This document shows positions 51,507 to 60,175 of a stretch of 64,000 bases of DNA, in pieces. The notes under the pieces are model-generated. The model did not search any database. It saw only the letters and a list, made by a program, of their open reading frames with translations, and was not told where the DNA came from. The position numbers were made by a program, and so were the translations under genes. Positions within the stretch are counted from its first letter, which is position 1. Each line of letters starts with the position of its first letter. This DNA comes from CAG-1000 sp964345385 (GTDB lineage Bacteria; Bacillota_I; Bacilli_A; RF39; UBA660), in the NCBI GenBank assembly GCA_964345385.1, contig CAYFQM010000001.1, forward strand, positions 1-64,000, written 5' to 3'.

Positions 51507-52259
51507 CTTAATTTTCTTTTTAGGCAAATTATTTATAACTATATTTTTTCTTTGATTCAAACATTGAGCATAATCTATATTAGATGTATAAGTGCATTTT
51601 TTACACTTTACTACTTCATTTTCACCTTTTTCATTTATAACATGAAACTCTTCACTAAAGCTTCCATTCATATCATATGGACTAGATTCACACACCAAAT
51701 AATCTAAATCTAACCTCTTAAAAATATTACTATATATATAACGCATTACATCATAACTAATATTCATTCCTGAACTAGTAGAATCAAAACTATACGCATC
51801 ACACATAATAAATTCTCTTTTTCTGTCAATTGACAGATTGTTTTCATCTCTATACTTGTTACTTATTTGAAATGATGTAAAGTGTAAGTCCTTATAACTT
51901 TTTATTTTTAGACTAGAAAGCACACTAAAAAGCTCTTCATGTGTTGGAGACAAACATAATTTATTATTATTTTTATCATTAAATGAAAAAATATTTCTAA
52001 AATCCCTATCACTTTTTTTATAAATAACTTCGGAAACTAAATTAGGAAGTAACACTTCTTCTAAACCATACTTCTTATGTTCTTCTTTAACTAATTTTTT
52101 TATATTATCTAAAACTTTTAATCCAATTGGAAGATAAAAATAGCTTCCTGATTCATATTTATAAATCATTCCACTTTTTATAAGAAGTTTTCCATATAAA
52201 CTCTCTTCATTATTAGGAAATTCTTTTCTAGTAATAAAAAAGCTTTCTGATAATTTCAT
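51507..52259 (-). CDS. proS: prolyl-tRNA synthetase, N-terminal portion (broken at gap)
   Basis: 251 residues of class II ProRS: an MKLSESFFITRKEFPN start, motif 1 region GSYFYLPIGLKVLDNI, LCLSPTHEE, motif 2 FTSFQISNKYRDE and REFIMCDAYSF. The beginning of the INS editing domain (VIKCKKC-type Cys pair, VVKCKKCTY) precedes the gap. It attaches proline to tRNA-Pro and edits Ala-tRNA-Pro. It starts 12 bases after the prepilin gene stop, so the two are probably co-transcribed. No T-box leader was seen. Confidence 0.95.
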
Positions 52260-52271
52260 TTAACCCTCCAG

Positions 52272-52850
52272 TTATTCAGTTTCACAGTCTACAAAATAAT
52301 ATAAATATTTTGGATTACTCGTTAAGTTTTCACTATCTTCTTGTTCTCTTCTTCTTATTTCAGCTAAATATTCCTGCTCTTCTTCTGTTTGAAAGTATGC
52401 TTCATCCACACTAGTTAATTTACATATATATGAGTTTAGCGTTCTATACTTTCTTCCATCTTCTCCTTTTACATACTGATCATATTCATATCTAATACAA
52501 AATGATAAATAATCCATATATTGATTATTAAACACAGGATCAATTACTCTTGTTTTATCATTATTATCTCCAACATAATAACCTTTTTGTATCAATTGTC
52601 CTATATTAATAATACTACATTCAGTATAACATTTACCTGAAGAGCACCTTTTTGGTTCAAGACTATATTCAAAAGAGTGTTCTTCTCCATATTCTAAAGA
52701 AGCATTTCTCATTTCATTGTATTTAGAAATTAATGATTTATCTAATAAATTTTTTCTTATTTTCATAACATTAGGTGCGATTAATATAGCAAGTATTGCC
52801 ATAATAGCAATAGTAGCAAGCACTTCTATTAATGTAAATCCATTTTTCAT
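52272..52850 (-). CDS. type IV pilin/pseudopilin-like protein
   Basis: 192 residues. A class III leader, MKNG, is followed by FTLIEVLATIAIMAILAILI, with Glu5 of the mature pilin present; the prepilin peptidase would cut after Gly4. The outside domain has three or four Cys in the middle (RCSSGKCYTECS), likely disulphides, and a Glu/Arg-rich segment near the end. It is transcribed divergently from the GspE/PilB ATPase and upstream of proS. It is probably a pilus or pseudopilus subunit; which kind is not clear. Confidence 0.88.
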   Translation of the reverse strand: MKNGFTLIEVLATIAIMAILAILIAPNVMKIRKNLLDKSLISKYNEMRNASLEYGEEHSFEYSLEPKRCSSGKCYTECSIINIGQLIQKGYYVGDNNDKTRVIDPVFNNQYMDYLSFCIRYEYDQYVKGEDGRKYRTLNSYICKLTSVDEAYFQTEEEQEYLAEIRRREQEDSENLTSNPKYLYYFVDCETE

Positions 52851-52869
52851 AACTATACCTCTATTATAA

Positions 52870-52898
52870 ATTATACCAAAAACTATTCTCTCTTACAA
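52870..52898 (-). promoter_or_regulatory. promoter of the prepilin-proS unit
   Basis: TTGTAA (52893-52898) and TATAAT (52870-52875), 17-base spacing, on the minus strand. It lies back to back with the ATPase promoter. Confidence 0.75.
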
Positions 52899-52904
52899 TA
52901 ATTA

Positions 52905-52933
52905 TTGAAATTACCTTTATTTTATTGTATAAT
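52905..52933 (+). promoter_or_regulatory. promoter of the GspE/PilB-like ATPase
   Basis: TTGAAA (52905-52910) and TATAAT (52928-52933), 17-base spacing. Only six bases separate its -35 box from that of the divergent prepilin promoter, so the two could compete or share a regulator. Confidence 0.8.
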
Positions 52934-52964
52934 AAAATAAGGAAAGATAGAAAGGGATTCTGGC

Positions 52965-54284
52965 ATGAAAGAGTTTGATTTTGAAAACAGGCCTATAGTT
53001 GAAATTGCAAATGAAATAATAACAGATGCAGTAAAAAAGAATGCCTCTGATATTCATTTTGATCCATATAAAGATAAATTAATTGTTAGAATTCGTTTGG
53101 ATGGAACATTAAATGATTATTCCATTATTCCTGGTACCTATAAAAGAAATATGGTTTCTAGAATAAAAATGATTGCTAGTATGAACATTATGGAAACAAG
53201 ACTACCACAAGATGGAGCAATTAAAAGTAGACTAGGAAATAAAGTATTAGACCTTAGAGTTTCTTCACTACCTACTAATAATGGTGAAAAAGTAGTTATT
53301 CGTATACTTGACTATAGTAAAAGTTATGGAGGACTTGATGCTTTAGGTTTTAATAAAGAATGTATAGATTCTATTCATAAAATGATTAATGTCCCAAATG
53401 GAATAATATTAGTTACCGGAGCTACCGGAAGTGGTAAATCTACAACTGTATATTCTGTTTTACAAAAAATGAATACCGAAGACGTTAACATTATAACAGT
53501 TGAAGATCCTATAGAAATGGATATAGCAGGAATTAATCAAGTACAAGTACAATCAGAAATTGGACTTACTTTTGCTAATGTATTAAGAAGTGTTTTAAGA
53601 CAAGACCCTGATATTATAATGATTGGTGAGATTCGAGATGATGAAACGGCAAAAATAGCAGTAAGAGCATCAATTACAGGACACTTAGTACTTTCTACAA
53701 TACATACAAATAATACACTAAATACTATTGAAAGATTAGTAGATATGAATGTTGAAAAATACTTGCTTGGTTCAGCGTTAACCGGAATTGTATCTCAAAA
53801 ACTAGCTAGAAAGTTATGCCCGTATTGTAAAAAATTAAGGACTACTACTCCATATGAAAAACAAGTATTTAAAATGGTTCTAAAAAAAGATGTTAATGAA
53901 ATGTATGATGTAAACAAAGAAGGATGTGAACATTGTATAAAAGGATATTTAAATAGAACAGTAATTGCTGAAGCTCTTCTAATCAATGATAAAATTAAAG
54001 ATGCTATTATAAGTAATCTTAGTAAAGAAGAATTAAGAAATATTGTATATGTCGAAAGAAAAATGACTACTCTTCTTGAAGATGGATTACAAAAAGTATT
54101 AGAAGGATTAACTTCATTTGAAGAAATATTAAAAGTAATAGATTTAGAAAATGATGTTTCATCATATGAAACAGAAGGTTTAAAAGATAGTTTAAGAGAC
54201 ATCACCTCTCGTAATAAAACAAATATAAAAGACAAAGAAGTTCAAAATCCACCAAATAAAAATATAGAGTTTATTGATTTTTAA
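52965..54284 (+). CDS. GspE/PilB/ComGA-type secretion ATPase
   Basis: Assembly ATPase of type IV pili or type II secretion (439 residues), the only protein gene confidently on the plus strand. Walker A is GATGSGKSTTVYSVL, the Asp box TVEDPIEMDIAGINQVQV, Walker B MIGEIRDDETAKIA, and the His box GHLVLSTIHTN. A CxxC pair (LCPYCKK and GCEHCIKGY) forms the zinc site of GspE/PilB. The N1 domain is missing, so it is short like ComGA, and there is a charged C-terminal tail (about 385-439). No GspF/ComGB platform gene is nearby. Confidence 0.93.
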   Translation: MKEFDFENRPIVEIANEIITDAVKKNASDIHFDPYKDKLIVRIRLDGTLNDYSIIPGTYKRNMVSRIKMIASMNIMETRLPQDGAIKSRLGNKVLDLRVSSLPTNNGEKVVIRILDYSKSYGGLDALGFNKECIDSIHKMINVPNGIILVTGATGSGKSTTVYSVLQKMNTEDVNIITVEDPIEMDIAGINQVQVQSEIGLTFANVLRSVLRQDPDIIMIGEIRDDETAKIAVRASITGHLVLSTIHTNNTLNTIERLVDMNVEKYLLGSALTGIVSQKLARKLCPYCKKLRTTTPYEKQVFKMVLKKDVNEMYDVNKEGCEHCIKGYLNRTVIAEALLINDKIKDAIISNLSKEELRNIVYVERKMTTLLEDGLQKVLEGLTSFEEILKVIDLENDVSSYETEGLKDSLRDITSRNKTNIKDKEVQNPPNKNIEFIDF

Positions 54285-54296
54285 TAAACTCTTTTT
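54267..54296 (+). terminator. intrinsic terminator overlapping the ATPase stop codon
   Basis: GAGTTTATT and AATAAACTC pair around a 7-base loop and are followed by TTTTT. The stop TAA lies at the start of the 3' arm. It lies between convergent genes and ends the plus-strand transcript. Confidence 0.85.
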
Positions 54297-54298
54297 AA

Positions 54299-55297
54299 TT
54301 AACCTAAATCTTGAATTACACCATTTAAAGTAGATGCTTTTATTAACTCAATATTATAATTATTTTCTTTTATAATTTTTAAAGCTTCATCATAATTTTC
54401 TGAAGGCACTATAAAAACACTTGCTTTGTTTTTAACTGCTCCTTTTAATTTATATTTAATTCCTTCGACTTCTCCGACATTACCATTTTCATCAATAGTA
54501 CCACTGCCAGCTATAACCTTTCCTTTTGTAATATCATATCTAGTTATTTTATTATATATTTCTAAAGCACACATTAGCCCACTAGAAGCTCCACTTTCAT
54601 TACTTTTAAATTTAAATTTTATATTTGGTTTAGTAACAATATTTTTTATTTCAGTTATATATACTCCCACAACTACTTTGTTATCTATTTTCTTTAATAC
54701 CGAATAACAGTCTTTTTCTTTTCCATTTCTTTCTACTAATATATTTATTTTTTCTGACGGTTTATATAAAGAAAGATTTTCTACCAAGTTATTATAATCG
54801 CTAATTTTGTTTCCATTAATTTTTAATATTTTGTCATTTACTTTTAAATTTGTATCTGCAAACTCATATACATAAGTTATTATAAGGTCAACGTTATCTA
54901 ACTTATATTCAATGTTTGCCTCTTTAAATGCAGCAATTATTGAATTATTTAATGTTTTCTTTAACAAAATCTTATCTCTTTCATTAATTTTTTTTATATT
55001 TTCATTTTCTATTTGCATTGTTTCTAAACTAACTAAATCCCATGATGGAATAACATATGATAAAAGATAAGTAGCAATAGTTCCTTTTTTAGCAGAAACA
55101 TATGTCATATTAATAGAGCCACTTTTTTTATATTCATTAGAAACTAATATTCTTTTATTTAAATTAATTAATCCACCTGGAGTAAATACTATATAATTAA
55201 CTCTAATAAATACAATACTTAAAAATAGTATATAAAGTATATACCATAAAAAATGTTTTCTTATATTTTCTTTTATATCATTAAATATCTTTTTCAT
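54299..55297 (-). CDS. PDZ-Lon (S16) membrane protease, YlbL/SepM-like
   Basis: 332 residues. One N-terminal membrane segment (about 15-36) is followed by a PDZ domain (about 120-205; LKVNDKILKINGNKISDYNNL). The S16 Lon-type domain has Ser in NESGASSGLMCALEIY and Lys in GIKYKLKGAV, with GSGTIDENGNVGEV between, so the Ser-Lys dyad is intact. Relatives cleave extracellular peptides (competence or sporulation signals). It lies among prepilin genes, nine bases after one of them, so it may process exported proteins; this is inference. Confidence 0.9.
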   Translation of the reverse strand: MKKIFNDIKENIRKHFLWYILYILFLSIVFIRVNYIVFTPGGLINLNKRILVSNEYKKSGSINMTYVSAKKGTIATYLLSYVIPSWDLVSLETMQIENENIKKINERDKILLKKTLNNSIIAAFKEANIEYKLDNVDLIITYVYEFADTNLKVNDKILKINGNKISDYNNLVENLSLYKPSEKINILVERNGKEKDCYSVLKKIDNKVVVGVYITEIKNIVTKPNIKFKFKSNESGASSGLMCALEIYNKITRYDITKGKVIAGSGTIDENGNVGEVEGIKYKLKGAVKNKASVFIVPSENYDEALKIIKENNYNIELIKASTLNGVIQDLG

Positions 55298-55305
55298 CTA
55301 AATCA

Positions 55306-55896
55306 CTAACGAGAATAAAACTTAACATCATATATATTTTCATTGGACTTTAATGTTATTGTTTTAATAGAATTTTCTTCATTTGAAACTAAGTCTACAT
55401 AATAATATGATTCTCTATCAACAGAATAATCTAATGTTTTTATATAAATTAGTTCATCTGAAGGCATAGAAATGTATTCGACAGTAGACCTAGAAGATAG
55501 CACATTTGTTTTTACAATTCCATCTTCATTCCATGATCTAATCGTAGAAAAATTTCTAAGAACTAACTTTCTTATTTTTGAGTTATTAAATGTAATATCA
55601 CAAACTGATTTCAAAACATATTGTTCTGTTGATACTGAAAAGCTATCTGTCTCAGAAGAAATTAACTCATCATCTTCTTTATAACAACTAACAGTATTTA
55701 TGCCTTCATTTTCTTTAATATCATTATTAACAACTCTACTTAAAGTAGACCCAAGTAATAAAATATCAGTATTAGAGTCACTTTTATTATAAATTGTTTT
55801 TAATTTAATTAAAGAATTTAACATAAAAATAAATACAACACTTACTAATACAACACTTACTAAAATTTCAAGTAAAGAAAAACCGTTTTTTTTCAT
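55306..55896 (-). CDS. pseudopilin-like protein (PilW/GspJ-like size)
   Basis: 196 residues with a MKKNG leader and mature FSLLEILVSVVLVSVVFIFM, including Glu5. The outside region has two Cys (TVSCYKE and SVCDITF) and is beta-rich, as in minor pseudopilins. AGGAGA precedes the ATG. It follows the larger prepilin-like gene by nine bases and precedes the YlbL-like protease, forming one unit. Confidence 0.85.
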   Translation of the reverse strand: MKKNGFSLLEILVSVVLVSVVFIFMLNSLIKLKTIYNKSDSNTDILLLGSTLSRVVNNDIKENEGINTVSCYKEDDELISSETDSFSVSTEQYVLKSVCDITFNNSKIRKLVLRNFSTIRSWNEDGIVKTNVLSSRSTVEYISMPSDELIYIKTLDYSVDRESYYYVDLVSNEENSIKTITLKSNENIYDVKFYSR

Positions 55897-55904
55897 TTGT
55901 TCTC

Positions 55905-57110
55905 CTATTCTACTATATATGGACTATTTACTGTTCCATCACCTGATATAACCGAAGCATCAGACTTTAATACAACAGATACTCTTGTAGCATATAAACT
56001 TTTTACTGAAGAATATAAAAGTCTAGCATTGTTATTAACATAATAAATATAAGGTTTTGTATTAAAACTATGAGAAGACATGGTCCACCATGGAATCACA
56101 TTATTAATTAAATATGAATCACTTGTTCCTGATGTTGTTACTCCTGAATAAATAACTTCATCCATAGTTAAAAGCCCCACTGGATATACTAATTTATTAT
56201 TACCTTTTTTTTCGCTTCCTCCACTATCTTTACTTAATGAAAAGCCATCAATTGAATCATTTGAGCATAAATATCTTGGATATTTTTGATTAGAAGATTT
56301 CATATAATATGATAAAGTATTTCCAAAACCCGAATAAATTGTATTATCACTATTATTAGGATCTAAGCTTCTTTCATTACACCATATAGAGTTTTCTAAC
56401 CTACCCTTTACATTATTCATATTTAAACCAAACCATTCATCTATTATAGTTTTAACTTTACTATCATAATTATTACTTAAAGATTCTTCTAATGATTGTG
56501 TATTATTCCCGGCACTATTTCTTCCAGTCATATATCCTATAAAAGTATTATCATCTTCATAAGTATTAAAATTACCACTTGTATTTATAAAAACAGACAA
56601 CGAATCTTTCCCATTACTACAAGTGTTATTATTAGGAATGCCATTATATAATAACTTAATACCACCTAAATCAGTAGTTCTAACAATCAACCAACAAAAA
56701 CCATTAAAAATAACATTGTTATTATTAACATTTCCTCTAAAATAATATATTCTCTCACCATTTTCATTATATGTGTTATCATGTGTATAATAAAAACCAT
56801 TTCCATTTGTTGGGCTTGATGGTTGAGTTAAATCTAATGATTCATCACTTTGTGGAGAAGATGATGTAATTAATTCACAATTTAAACCTACAGTTGTTGC
56901 ACTACAACTGTTATACCATTTAGAAGTTGGAGCTTCTCCATAATTAGATTCATTATATATAAGTTCTAATTCTTTTTTCAATTTATCTTTTACTACATTA
57001 TGAAAACTATTTTTCTTAACATATATAAGTAATATAGAAACATTTATAAATATAAATAACACTAAAAAAGTATAAATTAATGTTGTAGATATAAATCCTT
57101 TTTTATTCAT
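55905..57110 (-). CDS. large prepilin-like surface protein
   Basis: 401 residues from the ATG at 57108-57110 (AGGAGAG site; 23 upstream codons lack one). MNKKG and FISTTLIYTFLVLFIFIN look like a class III leader plus pilin helix, but position 5 after the cut is Thr, not Glu. The outside region contains IVRTTDLGGIKLLYNG, WWTMSSHSFN, and a C-terminal VSVVLKSDASVISGDGT. I recall this pattern from repeated surface proteins of gut Mollicutes-like bacteria, but cannot confirm it. About eight Cys are present. Adhesin or pilus-tip roles are possible; function is unknown. Confidence 0.7.
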   Translation of the reverse strand: MNKKGFISTTLIYTFLVLFIFINVSILLIYVKKNSFHNVVKDKLKKELELIYNESNYGEAPTSKWYNSCSATTVGLNCELITSSSPQSDESLDLTQPSSPTNGNGFYYTHDNTYNENGERIYYFRGNVNNNNVIFNGFCWLIVRTTDLGGIKLLYNGIPNNNTCSNGKDSLSVFINTSGNFNTYEDDNTFIGYMTGRNSAGNNTQSLEESLSNNYDSKVKTIIDEWFGLNMNNVKGRLENSIWCNERSLDPNNSDNTIYSGFGNTLSYYMKSSNQKYPRYLCSNDSIDGFSLSKDSGGSEKKGNNKLVYPVGLLTMDEVIYSGVTTSGTSDSYLINNVIPWWTMSSHSFNTKPYIYYVNNNARLLYSSVKSLYATRVSVVLKSDASVISGDGTVNSPYIVE

Positions 57111-57128
57111 AATTTCTCTCCTATTATA

Positions 57129-57157
57129 ATTATATATTTTTTTAATAGTTTTGTAAA
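57129..57157 (-). promoter_or_regulatory. promoter of the prepilin-YlbL unit
   Basis: TTTACA (57152-57157) and TATAAT (57129-57134), 17-base spacing, on the minus strand, directly after the lon terminator. Confidence 0.7.
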
Positions 57158-57181
57158 TAAAAATGCCTTTTATAGACATTT
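57157..57181 (-). terminator. intrinsic terminator after lon
   Basis: AAATGTC and GGCATTT pair (one G-T) around a 7-base loop, followed by TTTTATTT on the minus strand. Confidence 0.65.
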
Positions 57182-57182
57182 A

Positions 57183-59504
57183 TTATTTGAATATATCACT
57201 ATATATTTCTGAATAATTTTTAACTGGTATATATTTAATACTTTGAAGTAATACTTTATCTAAAGACTCAATATCATGTATATTTGCATGTGGTATATAT
57301 ATAGTATCAATATTATTTCTTACACAAGCCATTATTTTTTCTTTAAGTCCACCTACTTTTAATATTTCTCCTTTTAGAGTAACTTCACCAGTCATGGTTA
57401 CATTAGATGGCAAAACTACATTTTTTAAAAAAGATAATATTACTGTAATAATACTTGTTCCTGCAGAAGGACCATCTTTCTTTATACCCGCCTCTGTAAA
57501 ATGCACATGAATATCATGAGTATCAAAATATTCTTCATCTATATCAAATATACTTGAATCACTTTTTATATAATTTATTGCAACATCAATACTTTCTTTA
57601 GTAACACTTCCTAAAGAACCAGTACAAGTATTTTTACCACTTCCCTTATATGAAGAACATTCAATATCTAATAGTATTCCACCTTTACTAGTACGAGCAA
57701 CTGCATGCAAAACCCCAGGATAAATAATTTGTCTTATATCTTCTAATCTTTTTTCTTTTTTATCAAGTAAATTTTCTAAATCATAATTATTTACTCTGAC
57801 ACTTACAACCTTTCTAGATTTTTTAACATGCTCTGTTATTATTTTTCTGATTATTTTAGATATACATCTTTCTAAATCTCTTACTCCAGATTCATTAGTA
57901 TAATGCTGCACAATATTTAAAATAGCTTCTTTTGAAAACTTAATTACATTAGTTTTCAGACCATGTCTTTTTATTAAAGTAGGAATTAAATAATTTTCTG
58001 CTATTAATAATTTTTCATTATCTGAGTATCCACTTAATTCAATAATTTCTAATCTATCAAGCAAAACAGCAGGAATACTATTAATATCATTTGCTGTTAA
58101 TATAAATAAAACTTTACTTAAATCTATTTCTTCATCTAAATAATTATCAACAAATTTTTTATTTTGAGTTTGATCCAATATATCTAATAATGTACTTGAA
58201 GGATCTGATTTATAATCTCTTTTTATTTTATCAACTTCATCTAATAAAAATACTGGATTTATACTTCCGCACTTTATTAATGAAGAAGCAATTTTACCCG
58301 GAGTTGAACCAATATATGCTCTTCTGTGTCCATTAAGTTCTGATGAATCACTCATACCACCTAAAGATATTTTAACAAACTCTCTATTTAATGAAGTAGA
58401 TATACTTTGAGCAAAAGTCGTTTTTCCTACCCCTGGAGGCCCTACTAAACATATTATAGGAGAAGCTACATCTTCAGTCATATTTTTTACTGCTATATAT
58501 TCTATTATTCTAGATTTTGCTTCTTCGAAACCATAATGAGAGGAGTTAAGCTTAGCTTCTATTTTATTTAAATCTTTTTCATATGAAGTTTCTACATTCC
58601 AAGGAACACTAATTAAATACTCTATGTAATTTCTAATAATTCCTGCATCTGGGCTAACTTCACTAGTAGCTATATATCTATTTAATTCTTTATTAACTTT
58701 ATTATATACTTGCTCAGGCAAAGATAAAGATTTGATTCTACTTTTTAATTCATTAATATCATCATCTTTAGAATTAGTTTCTCCTAATTCATTTTTAATA
58801 ACTTTTAACTTTTCTTTTAACATATATTCTTTTTGTTCGTTATCTAAATTTGTTTTAATTTTAGTTTCTATTTTACTTTCTAATTCATTAACTGCATTTT
58901 CAATAGCAATTTCTTTAATTAACATTTTAGCTCTACTTATTGGAGAAATATCTAACATTAAAGATAGTTTTTTATCAAATGGTAATGGTAAAAAATCCCC
59001 TATTATATCTGTTAATTTATCTAATGAAGTGGTTGATTTAATCTCAGCCATAATTGAATTAGATACAAAAGAATTTTTCTCTATATAATTTTCTAATTCA
59101 CTCATCAATTTCCTAAAATATGCGGTAGATTCAAGCTCAGATAAATTATCTATATTAATACTAGTTACTATACTATCAAGCACTTCTAATGAAGAAGAAT
59201 AATTAACATATGAAACAACCTCAACTCTATGAAGCCCTTCTATAATTAGTCTTTGGTTACCATTAGGTAAATCTATATTACTTCTTATTTTACCTACCAC
59301 ACCTATTTTAGGTAAATCAGATGGATCAACAATTTCTTCTAAAGAATCAAAAGGGCACACAATTAAAACCTCACTATTATGATATAGTTTTGAAACTTGA
59401 GTGATTTTTTTAGATATATCGCTTTTTAATTCAATTCTTATTTCTTGATAAGGAAGCAAAACAAGATTTTTTAGTAAAATTACAGGTAAATTATTTTTAA
59501 TCAT
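57183..59504 (-). CDS. lon: ATP-dependent protease Lon
   Basis: A cytoplasmic quality-control AAA+ protease (773 residues). The N-terminal LON domain (about 1-190) is followed by a coiled coil and the AAA+ module with Walker A GPPGVGKTTFAQSI, Walker B VFLLDEVDKI and RAYIGSTPGKI. The S16 protease domain has catalytic Ser in KDGPSAGTSI and Lys in VGGLKEKIMA. The length matches LonA. AAAGGAGG precedes the ATG. A TTTACT/TATAAT pair lies just upstream; no CIRCE or paired CtsR site was seen. Confidence 0.97.
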   Translation of the reverse strand: MIKNNLPVILLKNLVLLPYQEIRIELKSDISKKITQVSKLYHNSEVLIVCPFDSLEEIVDPSDLPKIGVVGKIRSNIDLPNGNQRLIIEGLHRVEVVSYVNYSSSLEVLDSIVTSINIDNLSELESTAYFRKLMSELENYIEKNSFVSNSIMAEIKSTTSLDKLTDIIGDFLPLPFDKKLSLMLDISPISRAKMLIKEIAIENAVNELESKIETKIKTNLDNEQKEYMLKEKLKVIKNELGETNSKDDDINELKSRIKSLSLPEQVYNKVNKELNRYIATSEVSPDAGIIRNYIEYLISVPWNVETSYEKDLNKIEAKLNSSHYGFEEAKSRIIEYIAVKNMTEDVASPIICLVGPPGVGKTTFAQSISTSLNREFVKISLGGMSDSSELNGHRRAYIGSTPGKIASSLIKCGSINPVFLLDEVDKIKRDYKSDPSSTLLDILDQTQNKKFVDNYLDEEIDLSKVLFILTANDINSIPAVLLDRLEIIELSGYSDNEKLLIAENYLIPTLIKRHGLKTNVIKFSKEAILNIVQHYTNESGVRDLERCISKIIRKIITEHVKKSRKVVSVRVNNYDLENLLDKKEKRLEDIRQIIYPGVLHAVARTSKGGILLDIECSSYKGSGKNTCTGSLGSVTKESIDVAINYIKSDSSIFDIDEEYFDTHDIHVHFTEAGIKKDGPSAGTSIITVILSFLKNVVLPSNVTMTGEVTLKGEILKVGGLKEKIMACVRNNIDTIYIPHANIHDIESLDKVLLQSIKYIPVKNYSEIYSDIFK

Positions 59505-59580
59505 GTCTTCCTCCTTTGTTTGACTATTTATTATATAGGTTAATTAAAAAAAAGTAAACACATTTATATATTTTTTAATT

Positions 59581-59603
59581 AAAAAAACTATTTATTTAAA
59601 TAG
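59581..59603 (-). terminator. intrinsic terminator overlapping the engB stop codon
   Basis: CTATTTA and TAAATAG pair around two bases, followed by seven Ts. The engB stop TAG is the end of the 3' arm. Confidence 0.7.
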
Positions 59604-60175
59604 CTTTCTATAATATCATATATTCTTTCTTTACCTATCTTCTTAACTGATGAAAAACTAATTATTTCATCACCTAAAGAAGGATTTAAAACCTTCTTTA
59701 TAAGATCATCTTGTTTTTCTCTTAATGATTTATTAACTTTATCATATTTAGTAGTTACAATTGAACAGGGTAAATTATAATATTTTAAAAAATCATACAT
59801 TAATTTATCATCTTCAGTAGGTTTGTGTCTATAATCAACAAGAAGAAAAACATGATTTAAATTATGCCTAGTTCTTAAATATTCTTCAACCATAAGACCA
59901 AACTTTTTTTGTTTTTCTTTATTAACATTAGCATAACCATAACCTGGAACATCCACTATATAAAATAAATCATTTACTAAATAAAAATTTATTGTTTGAG
60001 TTTTTCCTGGTTTTGAACTAGTTCTTGCTAAATTTTTTCTGTTAATAACTGTATTAATAAAACTGCTTTTTCCTACATTACTTCTACCAAGTATTAAAAA
60101 CTCTGGCTTATCATCATCTGGATATTGAGAAACTCTAACAGCTATAACAGGATCATTAACTTTTGTTATTTCCAT
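59588..60175 (-). CDS. engB: ribosome biogenesis GTP-binding protein YsxC/EngB
   Basis: A 50S-assembly GTPase (195 residues). G1 is LGRSNVGKSSFIN, G2 KPGKTQTINFYLV, G3 DVPGYGYA, G4 TTKYDKV, and G5 FSSVKK. The ATG at 60173-60175 is used (AAAGAGGAAAT upstream); a longer frame to 60217 overlaps nrnA and lacks a ribosome site. It overlaps the last codons of nrnA. It lies next to lon, as in Bacillus (lonA-ysxC). Confidence 0.96.
   Translation of the reverse strand: MEITKVNDPVIAVRVSQYPDDDKPEFLILGRSNVGKSSFINTVINRKNLARTSSKPGKTQTINFYLVNDLFYIVDVPGYGYANVNKEKQKKFGLMVEEYLRTRHNLNHVFLLVDYRHKPTEDDKLMYDFLKYYNLPCSIVTTKYDKVNKSLREKQDDLIKKVLNPSLGDEIISFSSVKKIGKERIYDIIESYLNK

Noticed and set aside
57111..57179. 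N-terminal extension of the large prepilin-like protein
   Set aside because: The 23 extra codons have no ribosome site and overlap the promoter and terminator region; the downstream ATG has AGGAGAG and gives a proper leader.
59505..59580. CtsR or CIRCE heat-shock operator before lon
   Set aside because: Only one short AGTCAAA-like half-site is present, with no tandem heptad and no CIRCE inverted repeat.
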